The notes beneath the pieces were generated by a model. The model was given only the letters and a program-made list of their open reading frames with translations, did not search any database and was not told the DNA's origin. Positions 1 through 7,407 of a stretch of 13,888 nucleotides of DNA are shown in pieces. Each line of letters opens with the position of its first letter. Positions within the stretch are counted from its first letter, which is position 1. The stretch is from assembly GCA_014378155.1 (NCBI GenBank), contig JACMOF010000192.1, forward strand, positions 1 to 13,888. The letters run 5' to 3'. Both the position numbers and the translations under genes were made by a program. The stretch comes from Caulobacter sp. (GTDB lineage Bacteria > Pseudomonadota > Alphaproteobacteria > Caulobacterales > Caulobacteraceae).

Positions 1-255
1 GTCGTCGGCGTAATAGCGGTGCGCTGTCCGCTCCCCGAGAAGGAGATGCTGATCGAGGTCGCGCCCGACCGGTTCTTCGACGATGACCATTATCGCGGCT
101 TTCCCGCTGTGCTGGTGCAGCTCGACAGGGTGGACGAGGATAAATTGGCGGATTTGCTGGCCCGCGCCTGGCGCATTCAGGCGCCCAAGGCGTTAGTCAC
201 GCGGATCGCCTCCGCGCGCTCCGGAACCGGCGGACCGGGCGGCGATTTCTCCTAG
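1..255 (+). CDS. MmcQ/YjbR-family protein, C-terminal part (5' end outside window)
   Basis: The frame is open from base 1 and ends at TAG 253-255. The visible protein has the C-terminal pattern of the MmcQ/YjbR-like family (small CyaY-like fold, often called DNA-binding, biochemical role not firmly known): a Leu-Ile-Glu stretch, the block FFDDDHYRGFPAVLVQLDRV, then a helix ending AWRIQAPKAL. The GTG at 19 is inside the domain and is unlikely to be the true start, since the frame continues upstream with no stop. The last ~18 residues are Gly/Ser/Arg-rich and look disordered. It lies 18 nt upstream of ligD on the same strand, so co-transcription is plausible. A second, broken YjbR fragment occurs at 9084 (N-terminus only). 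Family call is from motif recall. Confidence 0.75.
   Translation, partial: VVGVIAVRCPLPEKEMLIEVAPDRFFDDDHYRGFPAVLVQLDRVDEDKLADLLARAWRIQAPKALVTRIASARSGTGGPGGDFS
223..246 (+). promoter_or_regulatory. Weak EcfG-type promoter-like match before ligD
   Basis: GGAAC at 223-227 is an exact match to the -35 of alphaproteobacterial general-stress (EcfG) promoters. It is followed after 15 nt by CGAT at 243-246, one mismatch from the usual CGTT. The spacer is at the short edge of what is accepted (usually 16-17). It lies inside the end of the preceding coding region, and the ligD ribosome binding site (AAGGAG, 261-266) follows. It may be chance; listed because the otsB upstream region has a similar and better match. 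Confidence 0.2.
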
Positions 256-273
256 CAGACAAGGAGCGCCGCC

Positions 274-2967
274 ATGACCGAGGGCCAACTCGCAGAGTAT
301 CGCCGCAAGCGGGACTTCGAGAAGACCGCCGAGCCCAGCGGCGATCGGGCGGTAGCCGCCGCGCCCCATGCCCGGTTCGTGATCCAGAAGCACGAGGCCA
401 CCCGGCTGCACTATGATTTCCGGCTGGAGATCGACGGGGTGCTGAAGTCCTGGGCCGTGACCCGTGGCCCGTCTCTGGACCCCGCCGACAAGCGGCTGGC
501 GGTCGAGGTTGAGGACCATCCGCTCGACTATGGGGACTTCGAAGGCACCATTCCGCAGGGCCAGTATGGCGGAGGAACGGTGCAGCTGTGGGACCGAGGC
601 TACTGGACGCCCGAGGCGGGTTTCGAAGACATCGGCAAGGCGCTGAAGAAGGGCGAGCTGAAGTTCGTGCTCGAGGGCCAGCGGCTGCACGGCTCCTGGG
701 TGCTCGTGCGGATGAACTGGGACCGCAACGCCAAGGACGGCAAGAGCAAGCGGTCCAACTGGCTGCTGATCAAGCATAAGGACGACGCCGCCCAACCGGG
801 GAAGGGCGGGGCCCTACTGGAGGACGACGCCTCGATCGCCTCGGGCCGGACCATGGCCGACATCGCCGCCGGTAAGGGCAAGGGGCCCAAGCCGTTCATC
901 CTGAAGTCCAAGGGCACGAAGGACGCGGTGTGGACCTCGCGGACCAAGGCCGAGCGGGAGACCCTGCAGGCCGATGCGGAAGAGACGCCGACGTTCGCCA
1001 AACCCGTTGAACCCAAATCCGAGCCCAAGGCCAAATCCAAGGTCAGCAAACCAAAGGCCAAGCTCCAGATCCTGCCCGACTTCATCGAGCCGCAGCTCTG
1101 CAAGGCCCTGGACCGCCCGCCGGCCGGCCCCGGCTGGGCGCATGAGATCAAGTTCGACGGCTACCGCGTCCAACTGCGCGTCGAGGGCGGCCGGGCCACC
1201 CTGCGCACGCGCAAGGGCCTGGACTGGACCGCCAAGTTTACCTCCATCGCCAAGGCCGCCGCGTATCTGCCCGATAGCATCCTCGATGGCGAGGTGGTGG
1301 CCTTGGACGCCGCTGGCCAGCCTGACTTCGCTGGCCTGCAGGCGGCGCTGTCGGACGGGAATACCGGTGACCTGATCTTCTTCGCCTTCGACCTGCTGAC
1401 CGACAAAGGCGGGGACCTTCGCGACCTGCCGCTGCGCGAGCGCAAGGCGCGACTGAAAGCGATGATGGAGCCGGACGAGCCACGCCTGCGCTTCGTCGAT
1501 CACTTTGAGACGGCCGGCGACGCGGTGCTGCTGTCGGCCTGCAAGCTCGACTTGGAGGGCATCATTTCCAAGCGGCTGGACGCACCCTATCGCTCCGGCC
1601 GCAGCGACAGCTGGATCAAGGCCAAGTGCCGCGCGGGCCATGAGGTGGTGATCGGCGGCTACACCACCACCGGCAGCGCCTTCCGGTCGCTGATCGCCGG
1701 CGTCTATCGCGAGGGCAAGCTGGCCCATGTGGGCCGGATCGGCACAGGCTTTCGCCGCGACAAGGTCGGCAAGCTGCTGCCGCGCCTGAAGGCGCTCGAG
1801 ACTGACAAGTCGCCGTTCGAAGGCAAGGGCGCGCCGCGCAAGGCCGACAACGTCCATTGGGTGAAGCCCGAACTGGTGGCCGAGATCGAATATGCCGGCT
1901 TCACTGGCGATGGTTCGATCCGCCAGGCCTCGTTCAAGGGTCTGCGCGAGGACAAGCCGGCCGCCGAAGTCGAGGCCGAGGTCCCGGCCTCCGCCGAGAC
2001 CGCCGAGCTGGCGACGCCGGTCCCCAAGGCCGTGCCCCAGGCCACAAGCAAGACCGCTCCGACCACGATCTCGACCGCCAAGACCGACAGCATCGTGATG
2101 GGCGTGACCATCTCCAAGCCCGACAAGGCCCTCTGGCCCGATGTCGATGGAACGCCGGGGACCAAGATCGACCTTGCCCGCTATATGGAAGCGGTCGGGC
2201 CCTGGATGTTGCCGCACCTCAAGGGCCGGCCGGCCTCGATCATCCGCGTGCCCGACGGCATCGGCGGCGAGGCCATCTTCCAGCGCCATGCCATGCGCGG
2301 GATGTCCTCGCTGATCGAACTGACCACCGTGAAGGGCGACAAGCAGCCCTACATCCAGTTCGACCGGCTCGAGGCCCTGATCGCCGCCGCCCAGATCGCC
2401 GCCGTCGAGATCCATCCCTGGAATTGCCAGCCGGGCGACCCCGAAGTGGCCGGCCGGCTGGTCTTCGACCTCGACCCCGCGCCGGGCGTCACCTTCCAGG
2501 ATGTCATCGACGGAGCCCGCGAGGTCCGCGACCGGCTGGAGGAGGTGGGGCTGGTCAGCTTCTGCAAGACCACCGGCGGCAAGGGCCTGCACATCGTCAC
2601 GCCCCTATCCGACAAGGTGCCGTGGGACTTGGCCAAGACCTTCGCCCGCGAGGCCTGCGCTCGCATGGCCGCCGATGCGCCGGACAAGTACCTGATCACC
2701 ATGAGCAAGAAGGCGCGGGAGGGGCGGATCTTCCTCGACTACCTGCGTAACGACCGCACCAGCACCGCCGTCGCACCGCTTTCGGCGAGAGCCAGGCCGG
2801 GCGGGACAGTGTCGATGCCTCTCAACTGGACTCAGGTGAAGGCGGGCCTCGATCCCACCAAATACACGATCCGCAGCGTTCCCGGCTTGCTCGCCAAGAG
2901 CACGGCCTGGGAGGACTATTTCGACGCCGCCAAACCGCTGAGGGCGGCGATCAAGCGGCTGGGGTAG
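274..2967 (+). CDS. ligD: Multidomain ATP-dependent DNA ligase D (NHEJ): PE-ligase-polymerase
   Basis: 897 aa; start set by AAGGAG 8 nt upstream of ATG 274. LigD seals double-strand breaks in bacterial NHEJ together with Ku, trimming and filling the ends. Three domains are visible in the order PE-Lig-Pol, as in Pseudomonas LigD (mycobacteria use Pol-PE-Lig). The 3'-phosphoesterase (about 30-190) has H40, H46, D48, R50, H82 and Y86, spaced like the catalytic set of the P. aeruginosa enzyme. After a Lys/Pro/Ala linker (~225-265) comes the ligase: KFDGYR with nucleophile K293, FAFDLL, EGIISKR (428-434), WIKAK (447-451), then an OB fold. A second Ala/Pro/Thr linker (~565-607) leads to the primase-like polymerase from ~609, with metal ligands D732 and D734 in VFDLDPAPG and H773 in TTGGKGLHIV. 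All key residues are present, so it looks functional. Ku is encoded 2.5 kb downstream. Confidence 0.97.
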   Translation: MTEGQLAEYRRKRDFEKTAEPSGDRAVAAAPHARFVIQKHEATRLHYDFRLEIDGVLKSWAVTRGPSLDPADKRLAVEVEDHPLDYGDFEGTIPQGQYGGGTVQLWDRGYWTPEAGFEDIGKALKKGELKFVLEGQRLHGSWVLVRMNWDRNAKDGKSKRSNWLLIKHKDDAAQPGKGGALLEDDASIASGRTMADIAAGKGKGPKPFILKSKGTKDAVWTSRTKAERETLQADAEETPTFAKPVEPKSEPKAKSKVSKPKAKLQILPDFIEPQLCKALDRPPAGPGWAHEIKFDGYRVQLRVEGGRATLRTRKGLDWTAKFTSIAKAAAYLPDSILDGEVVALDAAGQPDFAGLQAALSDGNTGDLIFFAFDLLTDKGGDLRDLPLRERKARLKAMMEPDEPRLRFVDHFETAGDAVLLSACKLDLEGIISKRLDAPYRSGRSDSWIKAKCRAGHEVVIGGYTTTGSAFRSLIAGVYREGKLAHVGRIGTGFRRDKVGKLLPRLKALETDKSPFEGKGAPRKADNVHWVKPELVAEIEYAGFTGDGSIRQASFKGLREDKPAAEVEAEVPASAETAELATPVPKAVPQATSKTAPTTISTAKTDSIVMGVTISKPDKALWPDVDGTPGTKIDLARYMEAVGPWMLPHLKGRPASIIRVPDGIGGEAIFQRHAMRGMSSLIELTTVKGDKQPYIQFDRLEALIAAAQIAAVEIHPWNCQPGDPEVAGRLVFDLDPAPGVTFQDVIDGAREVRDRLEEVGLVSFCKTTGGKGLHIVTPLSDKVPWDLAKTFAREACARMAADAPDKYLITMSKKAREGRIFLDYLRNDRTSTAVAPLSARARPGGTVSMPLNWTQVKAGLDPTKYTIRSVPGLLAKSTAWEDYFDAAKPLRAAIKRLG

Positions 2968-3129
2968 GGGGTGGGGCGCGGGCGCTCTGGGTCATTAAAG
3001 TGACAGCTGCGAAAAACGGCGGCGATGACGACCATGCGGCCGTAGTGTTTGCGATTTCGAGAGCTGTCGCACCTTCGGTCTCGCACAGCGACGTGAGCGC
3101 ATCGTGACCGAGCTTCGCCGCAGCGCAAC

Positions 3130-3155
3130 GGATCGAAACGGCTGTCCAGTGCGTT
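3130..3155 (+). promoter_or_regulatory. Candidate EcfG (general stress sigma) promoter for otsB-otsA-ku
   Basis: In the 225-nt gap between ligD and otsB, GGATC (3130-3134) is followed after exactly 17 nt by CGTT (3152-3155). The consensus for EcfG/SigT-type sigma factors of alphaproteobacteria is GGAAC-N16/17-CGTT, so there is one mismatch in the -35. A start site a few bases after 3155 would leave a leader of about 30 nt containing the purine-rich GGAGAG (3175-3180) before ATG 3193. Trehalose synthesis genes are commonly under this sigma factor in the class. The match is by eye and one mismatch leaves room for chance. The remainder of the gap shows no gene or clear terminator. Confidence 0.45.
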
Positions 3156-3192
3156 TCTCAAGCCTGTAGTCTTCGGAGAGGGCCTTATTGCC

Positions 3193-3990
3193 ATGACCGC
3201 GTTTGGGTCAGCCGTTCGGCATGTGTCGGATGATTTGCCACCACCCCCTGTCGCCTTGCCGCCCCACGCGGCCCTTTTTCTCGACCTTGATGGCACGCTA
3301 GCCCCGATCATGCCCCGGCCTGAACAGGTTGGCCCTGACGCGCGCCGCGCGGCGCTGCTCGACGACCTGACCCGCGCCTTGGACGGCCGCGTGGCGGTGG
3401 TCAGCGGCCGCGCGCTCAAGGACCTTGATCGCATCCTGGAAGGCCGCGTTCCGGCCATCGCCGCCGTCCATGGCCTTGTCCGCCGGGGCGCCCACGGCGT
3501 GGAGTGCGCTAAACCGCACGCCGACCTCGACTATGCGCGCGGCGTGCTGCGCGATCTGGCCCGCAGCGATAAGGGCCTGTTGTTCGAAGACAAGGGTCCC
3601 AGCGTAGGCCTGCACTATCGCAATGCGCCCTCCGCCGCCGAGGCCGTGATCGAGGCCGCCGAACGCTTGGCCCAGTCCTCCGAACTGGTCCTGCAACTGG
3701 GTGACATGGTCGCCGAGCTGCGAACCCCCGGCCAGGACAAAGGCAAATCGGTATCGGCTTTCCTGCGCGAGGCGCCGTTCGACGGGGCCTGCCCGGTCTT
3801 CGTGGGCGACGATCTGACCGACGAGGACGGCTTCGCCGCCGCCGCCCGCCTAGGCGGCTATGGCGTGCTAGTCGGGCCGGAGCGTCCGACCCAGGCAGTC
3901 TATCGTCTGGAAGACTGCGGAGCCGTGCTCGACTGGCTGAGCGTCGCCCTTGGAGCCGGGGGCGCCGGGGGCGGGAGGAGCGTCGCATGA
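3193..3990 (+). CDS. otsB: Trehalose-6-phosphate phosphatase
   Basis: 265 aa HAD-superfamily phosphatase that removes phosphate from trehalose-6-phosphate, the second step of the OtsA/OtsB pathway, in the cytoplasm. HAD motif I is FLDLDGTLAPI with nucleophile D31 and general acid D33. The motif II serine lies in AVVSGR, the motif III lysine probably in GKSVSAFL, and the acidic motif IV is FVGDDLTDEDGF. The length fits the family. ATG 3193 is preceded by GGAGAG (3175-3180) with a rather long 12-nt gap. The first ~25 residues are a Pro-rich leader outside the conserved domain, so a later start cannot be excluded. The stop overlaps the otsA start (ATGA), implying translational coupling. Confidence 0.95.
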   Translation: MTAFGSAVRHVSDDLPPPPVALPPHAALFLDLDGTLAPIMPRPEQVGPDARRAALLDDLTRALDGRVAVVSGRALKDLDRILEGRVPAIAAVHGLVRRGAHGVECAKPHADLDYARGVLRDLARSDKGLLFEDKGPSVGLHYRNAPSAAEAVIEAAERLAQSSELVLQLGDMVAELRTPGQDKGKSVSAFLREAPFDGACPVFVGDDLTDEDGFAAAARLGGYGVLVGPERPTQAVYRLEDCGAVLDWLSVALGAGGAGGGRSVA

Positions 3991-5444
3991 GCCGCCTGAT
4001 CGTCGTCTCCAACCGCGTCAATCCGCCCACCGGCAAGGGCGACGAAAGCGTCGGCGGCCTAGCCATGGCCCTGGGCGCGGCCTTGCGCGAATATTCCGGC
4101 ATCTGGTTTGGCTGGAGCGGCAAGACCACCGAGACGTTCACCGGCCAGCTGAACATGCAGAAGGCTGACGGGGTGACGGTGGCCACCGTGGATCTCGAGG
4201 AGAACGACTACCAGGAATATTACAACGGCTATGCCAACAAGACCCTGTGGCCGCTGTTCCACTATCGCGTCGATCTGACCGCTTATGACCGCTCGTTCGG
4301 CGAGGGCTATGACCGGGTCAACAAGCGCTTCGCCGAGACCTTGCTGCCGCTGATCGAGCCCGACGACATCATCTGGGTGCACGACTACCACCTGATCCCG
4401 ATGGCGCGGGAGCTGCGCCGGCTTGGCGTGACCAACCGGATCGGCTTTTTCCTGCACATCCCGTGGCCCGCTCACCAGCTGGTGGTGACCCTTCCGCGCC
4501 ATAGGCCGCTGGTCGAGGCGATGTTCCACTACGACCTGATCGGCTTCCAGACCGAGGAGAGCGTCCAGGCCTTCGAGGGCTATGTGTTCAACGAGGTGGG
4601 CGGCGAGCGCACCGATGACGGGCGGCTGACGGCCTTCGGCCAGACCACCCAGGCTGGCGCCTTCCCGATTGGCATCGACGCGGCCGACTTCGACCGCATC
4701 AAGGACAGCTTCCGCGCCAACCGGGTCTATGACCGGCTCATGGCCCACAGCGTGTTTCGCAAGATGATCGTTGGCGTTGATCGCCTAGATTATTCCAAGG
4801 GACTGGAAGAACGGTTGATCGGCTTCGAGCGGTTCCTGCACGACAATGACGAGGCCCGTCGCGAGGTCATGCTGCTGCAGATCGCCCCGATCTCGCGCGA
4901 CGAGGTCGGGGCCTACCAGGACCTGCGCGGGCGGCTAGACGGGCTGATCGGGCGGATCAACGGCGCTTACGCCGACATGGACTTCAATCCGATCCGCTAC
5001 CTCAATCGCAGCTATCGCCGCGACGAGCTGGCCGGGGTCTATCGCGCCGCCAAGGCTGCCCTGGTTACCCCCCTGCGCGACGGCATGAATCTGGTGGCCA
5101 AGGAATATGTCGCCTCGCAAAACGCTGACGATCCGGGCGTGCTGATCCTCTCGCGCTTCGCCGGCGCGGCCCGGCAGCTGAAGGAGGCGTTGATCATAAA
5201 CCCCAACAGCCCCGAAGAGATATCCGACGCCTTGAGCCGAGCTCTGAGCATGGATCTGGCCGATCGCAAGCGCCGCTGGGAAGCGTTGATCGACAATGTC
5301 ACCCGCCACGACGTCACCGCCTGGCGCGACGACTTCGTCTCGGCGCTGCGCGAGCCGCCCCACATGACGACAAGGGAGGCCGCCTTGCCCAAGGCCGCCA
5401 ACGAAACACCAGCCCTGGCTGTCCGGGCCGGAGGGAGAGCATGA
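3987..5444 (+). CDS. otsA: Trehalose-6-phosphate synthase (GT20)
   Basis: 485 aa retaining glycosyltransferase (GT-B fold, family GT20) that joins UDP-glucose and glucose-6-phosphate to give trehalose-6-phosphate, the substrate of the neighbouring OtsB. Family signatures run in order: VVSNRV near the N-terminus (R10), the VGGLA glycine loop (22-26), WVHDYHL (130-136), FFLHIPWPA, DRLDYSKGLEERL (265-277, with R266 and K271 matching the phosphate-binding Arg/Lys of E. coli OtsA), and LRDGMNLVAKEY starting near residue 363 (D365). Every catalytic landmark is present. The start ATG is inside the otsB stop. The last ~20 residues are an Ala-rich tail beyond the domain. The stop is one base from the ku ATG, so otsB, otsA and ku very likely share one transcript. 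Confidence 0.97.
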   Translation: MSRLIVVSNRVNPPTGKGDESVGGLAMALGAALREYSGIWFGWSGKTTETFTGQLNMQKADGVTVATVDLEENDYQEYYNGYANKTLWPLFHYRVDLTAYDRSFGEGYDRVNKRFAETLLPLIEPDDIIWVHDYHLIPMARELRRLGVTNRIGFFLHIPWPAHQLVVTLPRHRPLVEAMFHYDLIGFQTEESVQAFEGYVFNEVGGERTDDGRLTAFGQTTQAGAFPIGIDAADFDRIKDSFRANRVYDRLMAHSVFRKMIVGVDRLDYSKGLEERLIGFERFLHDNDEARREVMLLQIAPISRDEVGAYQDLRGRLDGLIGRINGAYADMDFNPIRYLNRSYRRDELAGVYRAAKAALVTPLRDGMNLVAKEYVASQNADDPGVLILSRFAGAARQLKEALIINPNSPEEISDALSRALSMDLADRKRRWEALIDNVTRHDVTAWRDDFVSALREPPHMTTREAALPKAANETPALAVRAGGRA

Positions 5445-5445
5445 C

Positions 5446-6312
5446 ATGGCCGCGAGACCCACTTGGCAAGGCCATCTGCGCCTCTCATTGGTCACCTGCC
5501 CGGTAGCGATGTACACGGCGACCAGCCCCGGCGGCGAGGTGCGCTTCAATCTGCTGCATCCCAAGACCCACAACCGGATCAAGATGATCGCCACCGACCC
5601 CGAGTTGGGCCCGGTTGATCGCGCCGACCTTGTCAAGGGCTACGAATACGAGAAGGACCACTATGTGATCCTGACGCCCGAGGAGATCGAGAGCGTCCGC
5701 CTGGAAAGCACGCGCGTCATCGACATCGAGCGCTTCGTCGACGCAGGCGACATCGACCGGCTCTATTGGGACAATCCCTATTTCCTGGTGCCAGACGGCA
5801 AGCTGGCGCTGGACGCCTACACGGTGATCCGTGACGCCATGGCCGGCGCGGGCAAGATCGCCCTGGGCCGGGTGGTGATGCACACTCGCGAGCGCCTGAT
5901 GGCCATCGAGCCGCGCGATAACGGTCTCATCGCCTACACCCTGCGCAGCCATGACGAGGTGCGCGACTCCCGCGAACTGTTCGACGACATCCCCGACCGC
6001 AAGGCCGATCCTCAGATGGTGGCCATCGCCGAGAAGATCATCGAACAGCAGGAAGGTCCCTTCGACCCCAGCCAATTCAAGGACCGCTACGAGGACGCCC
6101 TGCGCGCCCTGATCGCGCAGAAGGAAAAGGGCGGCAAGTCCAAGGTCACGGTCGAGGAGCCAGACAACACCAATGTCGTCGATCTGATGGAGGCCCTGCG
6201 CAAGAGCCTGGGCCAGAAGCCCGGCATAGCGGCGGTCAAGCTGGCGGCCAAGAAGGAGCCCGCCGCCAAGGGGCCCACCAAAAAGGCTCCGGCGCGCAAG
6301 AACGCCTCTTGA
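5446..6312 (+). CDS. ku: Ku protein (NHEJ end-binding homodimer)
   Basis: 288 aa bacterial Ku. Homodimeric Ku rings bind DNA double-strand ends and recruit LigD. The core runs from the N-terminal RPTWQGHLRLSLVTCPV through GYEYEKDHYVILTPEEI (65-81), then DIERFVDAGDIDRLYWDNPYF and the C-terminal bridge helices. The last ~25 residues form a Lys/Ala/Pro-rich basic tail (KKEPAAKGPTKKAPARK), as in many bacterial Ku proteins, where such tails help DNA binding or LigD recruitment. ATG 5446 lies one base after the otsA stop, with GGAGGGAGAG (5430-5439) inside otsA as ribosome binding site. Finding ku in a trehalose operon, with ligD just upstream of that operon, suggests joint stress control. Confidence 0.96.
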   Translation: MAARPTWQGHLRLSLVTCPVAMYTATSPGGEVRFNLLHPKTHNRIKMIATDPELGPVDRADLVKGYEYEKDHYVILTPEEIESVRLESTRVIDIERFVDAGDIDRLYWDNPYFLVPDGKLALDAYTVIRDAMAGAGKIALGRVVMHTRERLMAIEPRDNGLIAYTLRSHDEVRDSRELFDDIPDRKADPQMVAIAEKIIEQQEGPFDPSQFKDRYEDALRALIAQKEKGGKSKVTVEEPDNTNVVDLMEALRKSLGQKPGIAAVKLAAKKEPAAKGPTKKAPARKNAS

Positions 6313-6371
6313 GGCGCGCGACATTTGCCCTGCATCGCGATGGGGCGTTTGATCCTCGTCCGGGAGGACGT

Positions 6372-7304
6372 GTGATTCACAGGCTTCGCATTTTCCTGCC
6401 CGTGGCATTGGCCGTGGCGCTTTCCGGGTGCGCCACGGCGGCCCGACAGGAGCTGGCGCGTGAGAGGGCCGCCGTGCTGGAGTGCCAAGGCCAGCGCACC
6501 GCGCGGCCGACGGTGATCCTTGAAGCCGGAGCGTTCGGCGGCGTCGCCGACTGGACCTTGGTCGAGCGCGACCTCGCAAAGCGCGGCCGGGTTTGCGCCT
6601 ATGACCGCGTTGGCCTTGGCCTCGCGCCGCTGGAGGTCGAAGCCATCGACCGCTCGCCGGTGGCGATCGCCCGGCGTCTGGAGGCCTTGGTCTCCCAGGA
6701 GGAAGGCGACAGGCCGGTAATCCTGGCGGGCCACTCCAACGGCGGACTCTATGTCGAGGCCTTCGCCCGGCTGTGGCCCCAACGAACGGCTGGCCTGCTG
6801 CTGGTCGATGCGGTCGGAACCGACGTACAGAACCATCCACTGGCCTTGGCTGACCTTGAAAAGGAGCGACAGCTCACCGGCCTGGCGCCGTTCGCCCGCG
6901 CGACGGGCCTGTCGCGCCTGGGCCCTTGGCTGAGCGAGATCCATCCGCCGGCCGAGGCCGCAGCGCGCCGTGAGCTGACCTGGACCCGCCGCTCCAGCAC
7001 TCACGCGGCTTCCGAAGAGGTGCAGGCTATCGTCGCGGGTCTCAAGGCAGTGGACACCTTGCCGCCGCTGCGTCTGACCATCCCGGTGGCGGTGATCGTC
7101 GCGAGCCGTCGTCCGACCGCGCCGCTGGATCGCGACTGGAGAGCCGCCCAGGTGGCGATCGCCGATCGCGCCTGCCGTTCGGTGGTGGTCGACGCCTGGT
7201 CGAGCCATACCTCGATCCTCGACGCTCAGCGCGACTATGTCGTTGCCCTGGTCGATTGGCTTAACGGCGGCCAACCCCGGGCGGGCAAGCGCGGCTGCGG
7301 CTAG
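6372..7304 (+). CDS. Lipoprotein alpha/beta-hydrolase
   Basis: 310 aa from GTG 6372. I prefer this start over TTG 6309, which overlaps the ku stop, because GGGAGG (6362-6367) precedes it and the protein then opens with a clean lipoprotein signal: basic MIHRLR, a hydrophobic core, and lipobox LSGC with C20. The mature protein is an alpha/beta-hydrolase: strand VILEAGAFGG (oxyanion region), AYDRVGLG, nucleophile elbow GHSNGG with S122, and a probable catalytic His in SSHTSIL (H279). The acidic member is not certain. Substrate unknown; esterases and lipases share this pattern. It is probably anchored in the cell envelope and possibly co-transcribed with ku (59-nt gap). Its TAG stop lies in the end of the repeat that follows, so the C-terminus may have been reshaped by that insertion. 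Confidence 0.85.
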   Translation: MIHRLRIFLPVALAVALSGCATAARQELARERAAVLECQGQRTARPTVILEAGAFGGVADWTLVERDLAKRGRVCAYDRVGLGLAPLEVEAIDRSPVAIARRLEALVSQEEGDRPVILAGHSNGGLYVEAFARLWPQRTAGLLLVDAVGTDVQNHPLALADLEKERQLTGLAPFARATGLSRLGPWLSEIHPPAEAAARRELTWTRRSSTHAASEEVQAIVAGLKAVDTLPPLRLTIPVAVIVASRRPTAPLDRDWRAAQVAIADRACRSVVVDAWSSHTSILDAQRDYVVALVDWLNGGQPRAGKRGCG

Positions 7305-7407
7305 AGAATTTTTCGAGCGAAGTGGTTCCGGTTCGCGTGAAGAAAAATGCGTCAAAACAAAAGATTAGAGCTCACGGCCTGACGCACTCAGGTCGGGAAA
7401 TGCTCTA
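7302..7407. repeat. Palindromic intergenic repeat with inverted ends, between convergent genes
   Basis: The ends are inverted copies: TAGAGAATTT (7302-7311) and AAATGCTCTA (7398-7407), 9 of 10 positions matching. Inside is an imperfect stem (ATTTTT 7308-7313 with AAAAAT 7343-7348; GCGAA 7317-7321 with TTCGC 7332-7336), then an AT-rich stretch, an internal TTAGAGC (7365-7371), and a second stem-loop (CGGCCTGA 7375-7382 with TCAGGTCG 7388-7395). The segment resembles, from memory, a dispersed intergenic repeat of alphaproteobacteria. It is markedly richer in A/T than its neighbours. The first and last TAG of the element serve as the stop codons of the two convergent genes. The stems may also end transcription from both sides, though neither is followed by a long T run. 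Confidence 0.75.

Noticed and set aside
814..2592. 592-codon open frame on the minus strand
   Set aside because: It is fully antisense to ligD, whose domains and catalytic residues are unmistakable. Its Gly/Leu/Asp/Arg-rich translation is typical of the reverse frame of GC-rich coding DNA.
2916..3458. 180-codon minus-strand frame over the ligD-otsB gap
   Set aside because: Ser/Arg-rich translation, overlaps both neighbours, and covers the likely otsB promoter; no family resemblance.
6309..6371. TTG 6309 as start of the hydrolase, overlapping the ku stop
   Set aside because: It would place 21 residues before a perfect lipoprotein signal; GTG 6372 has GGGAGG upstream and gives a standard signal peptide.
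5485..6840. 451-codon minus-strand frame across ku and the hydrolase (and the overlapping 422-codon one at 6087-7355)
   Set aside because: Both are antisense to clear genes, have low-complexity Arg/Gly/Pro translations, no recognisable domain and no ribosome binding site.
7375..7395. Intrinsic terminator between the convergent genes
   Set aside because: The stem is good but lacks a following T run on either strand; termination is possible but not shown.
7302..7407. Miniature transposable element (MITE) with target duplication
   Set aside because: The ends are inverted, but no direct target duplication beyond CTAG is apparent and no related transposase is in the window, so I call it only an intergenic repeat.
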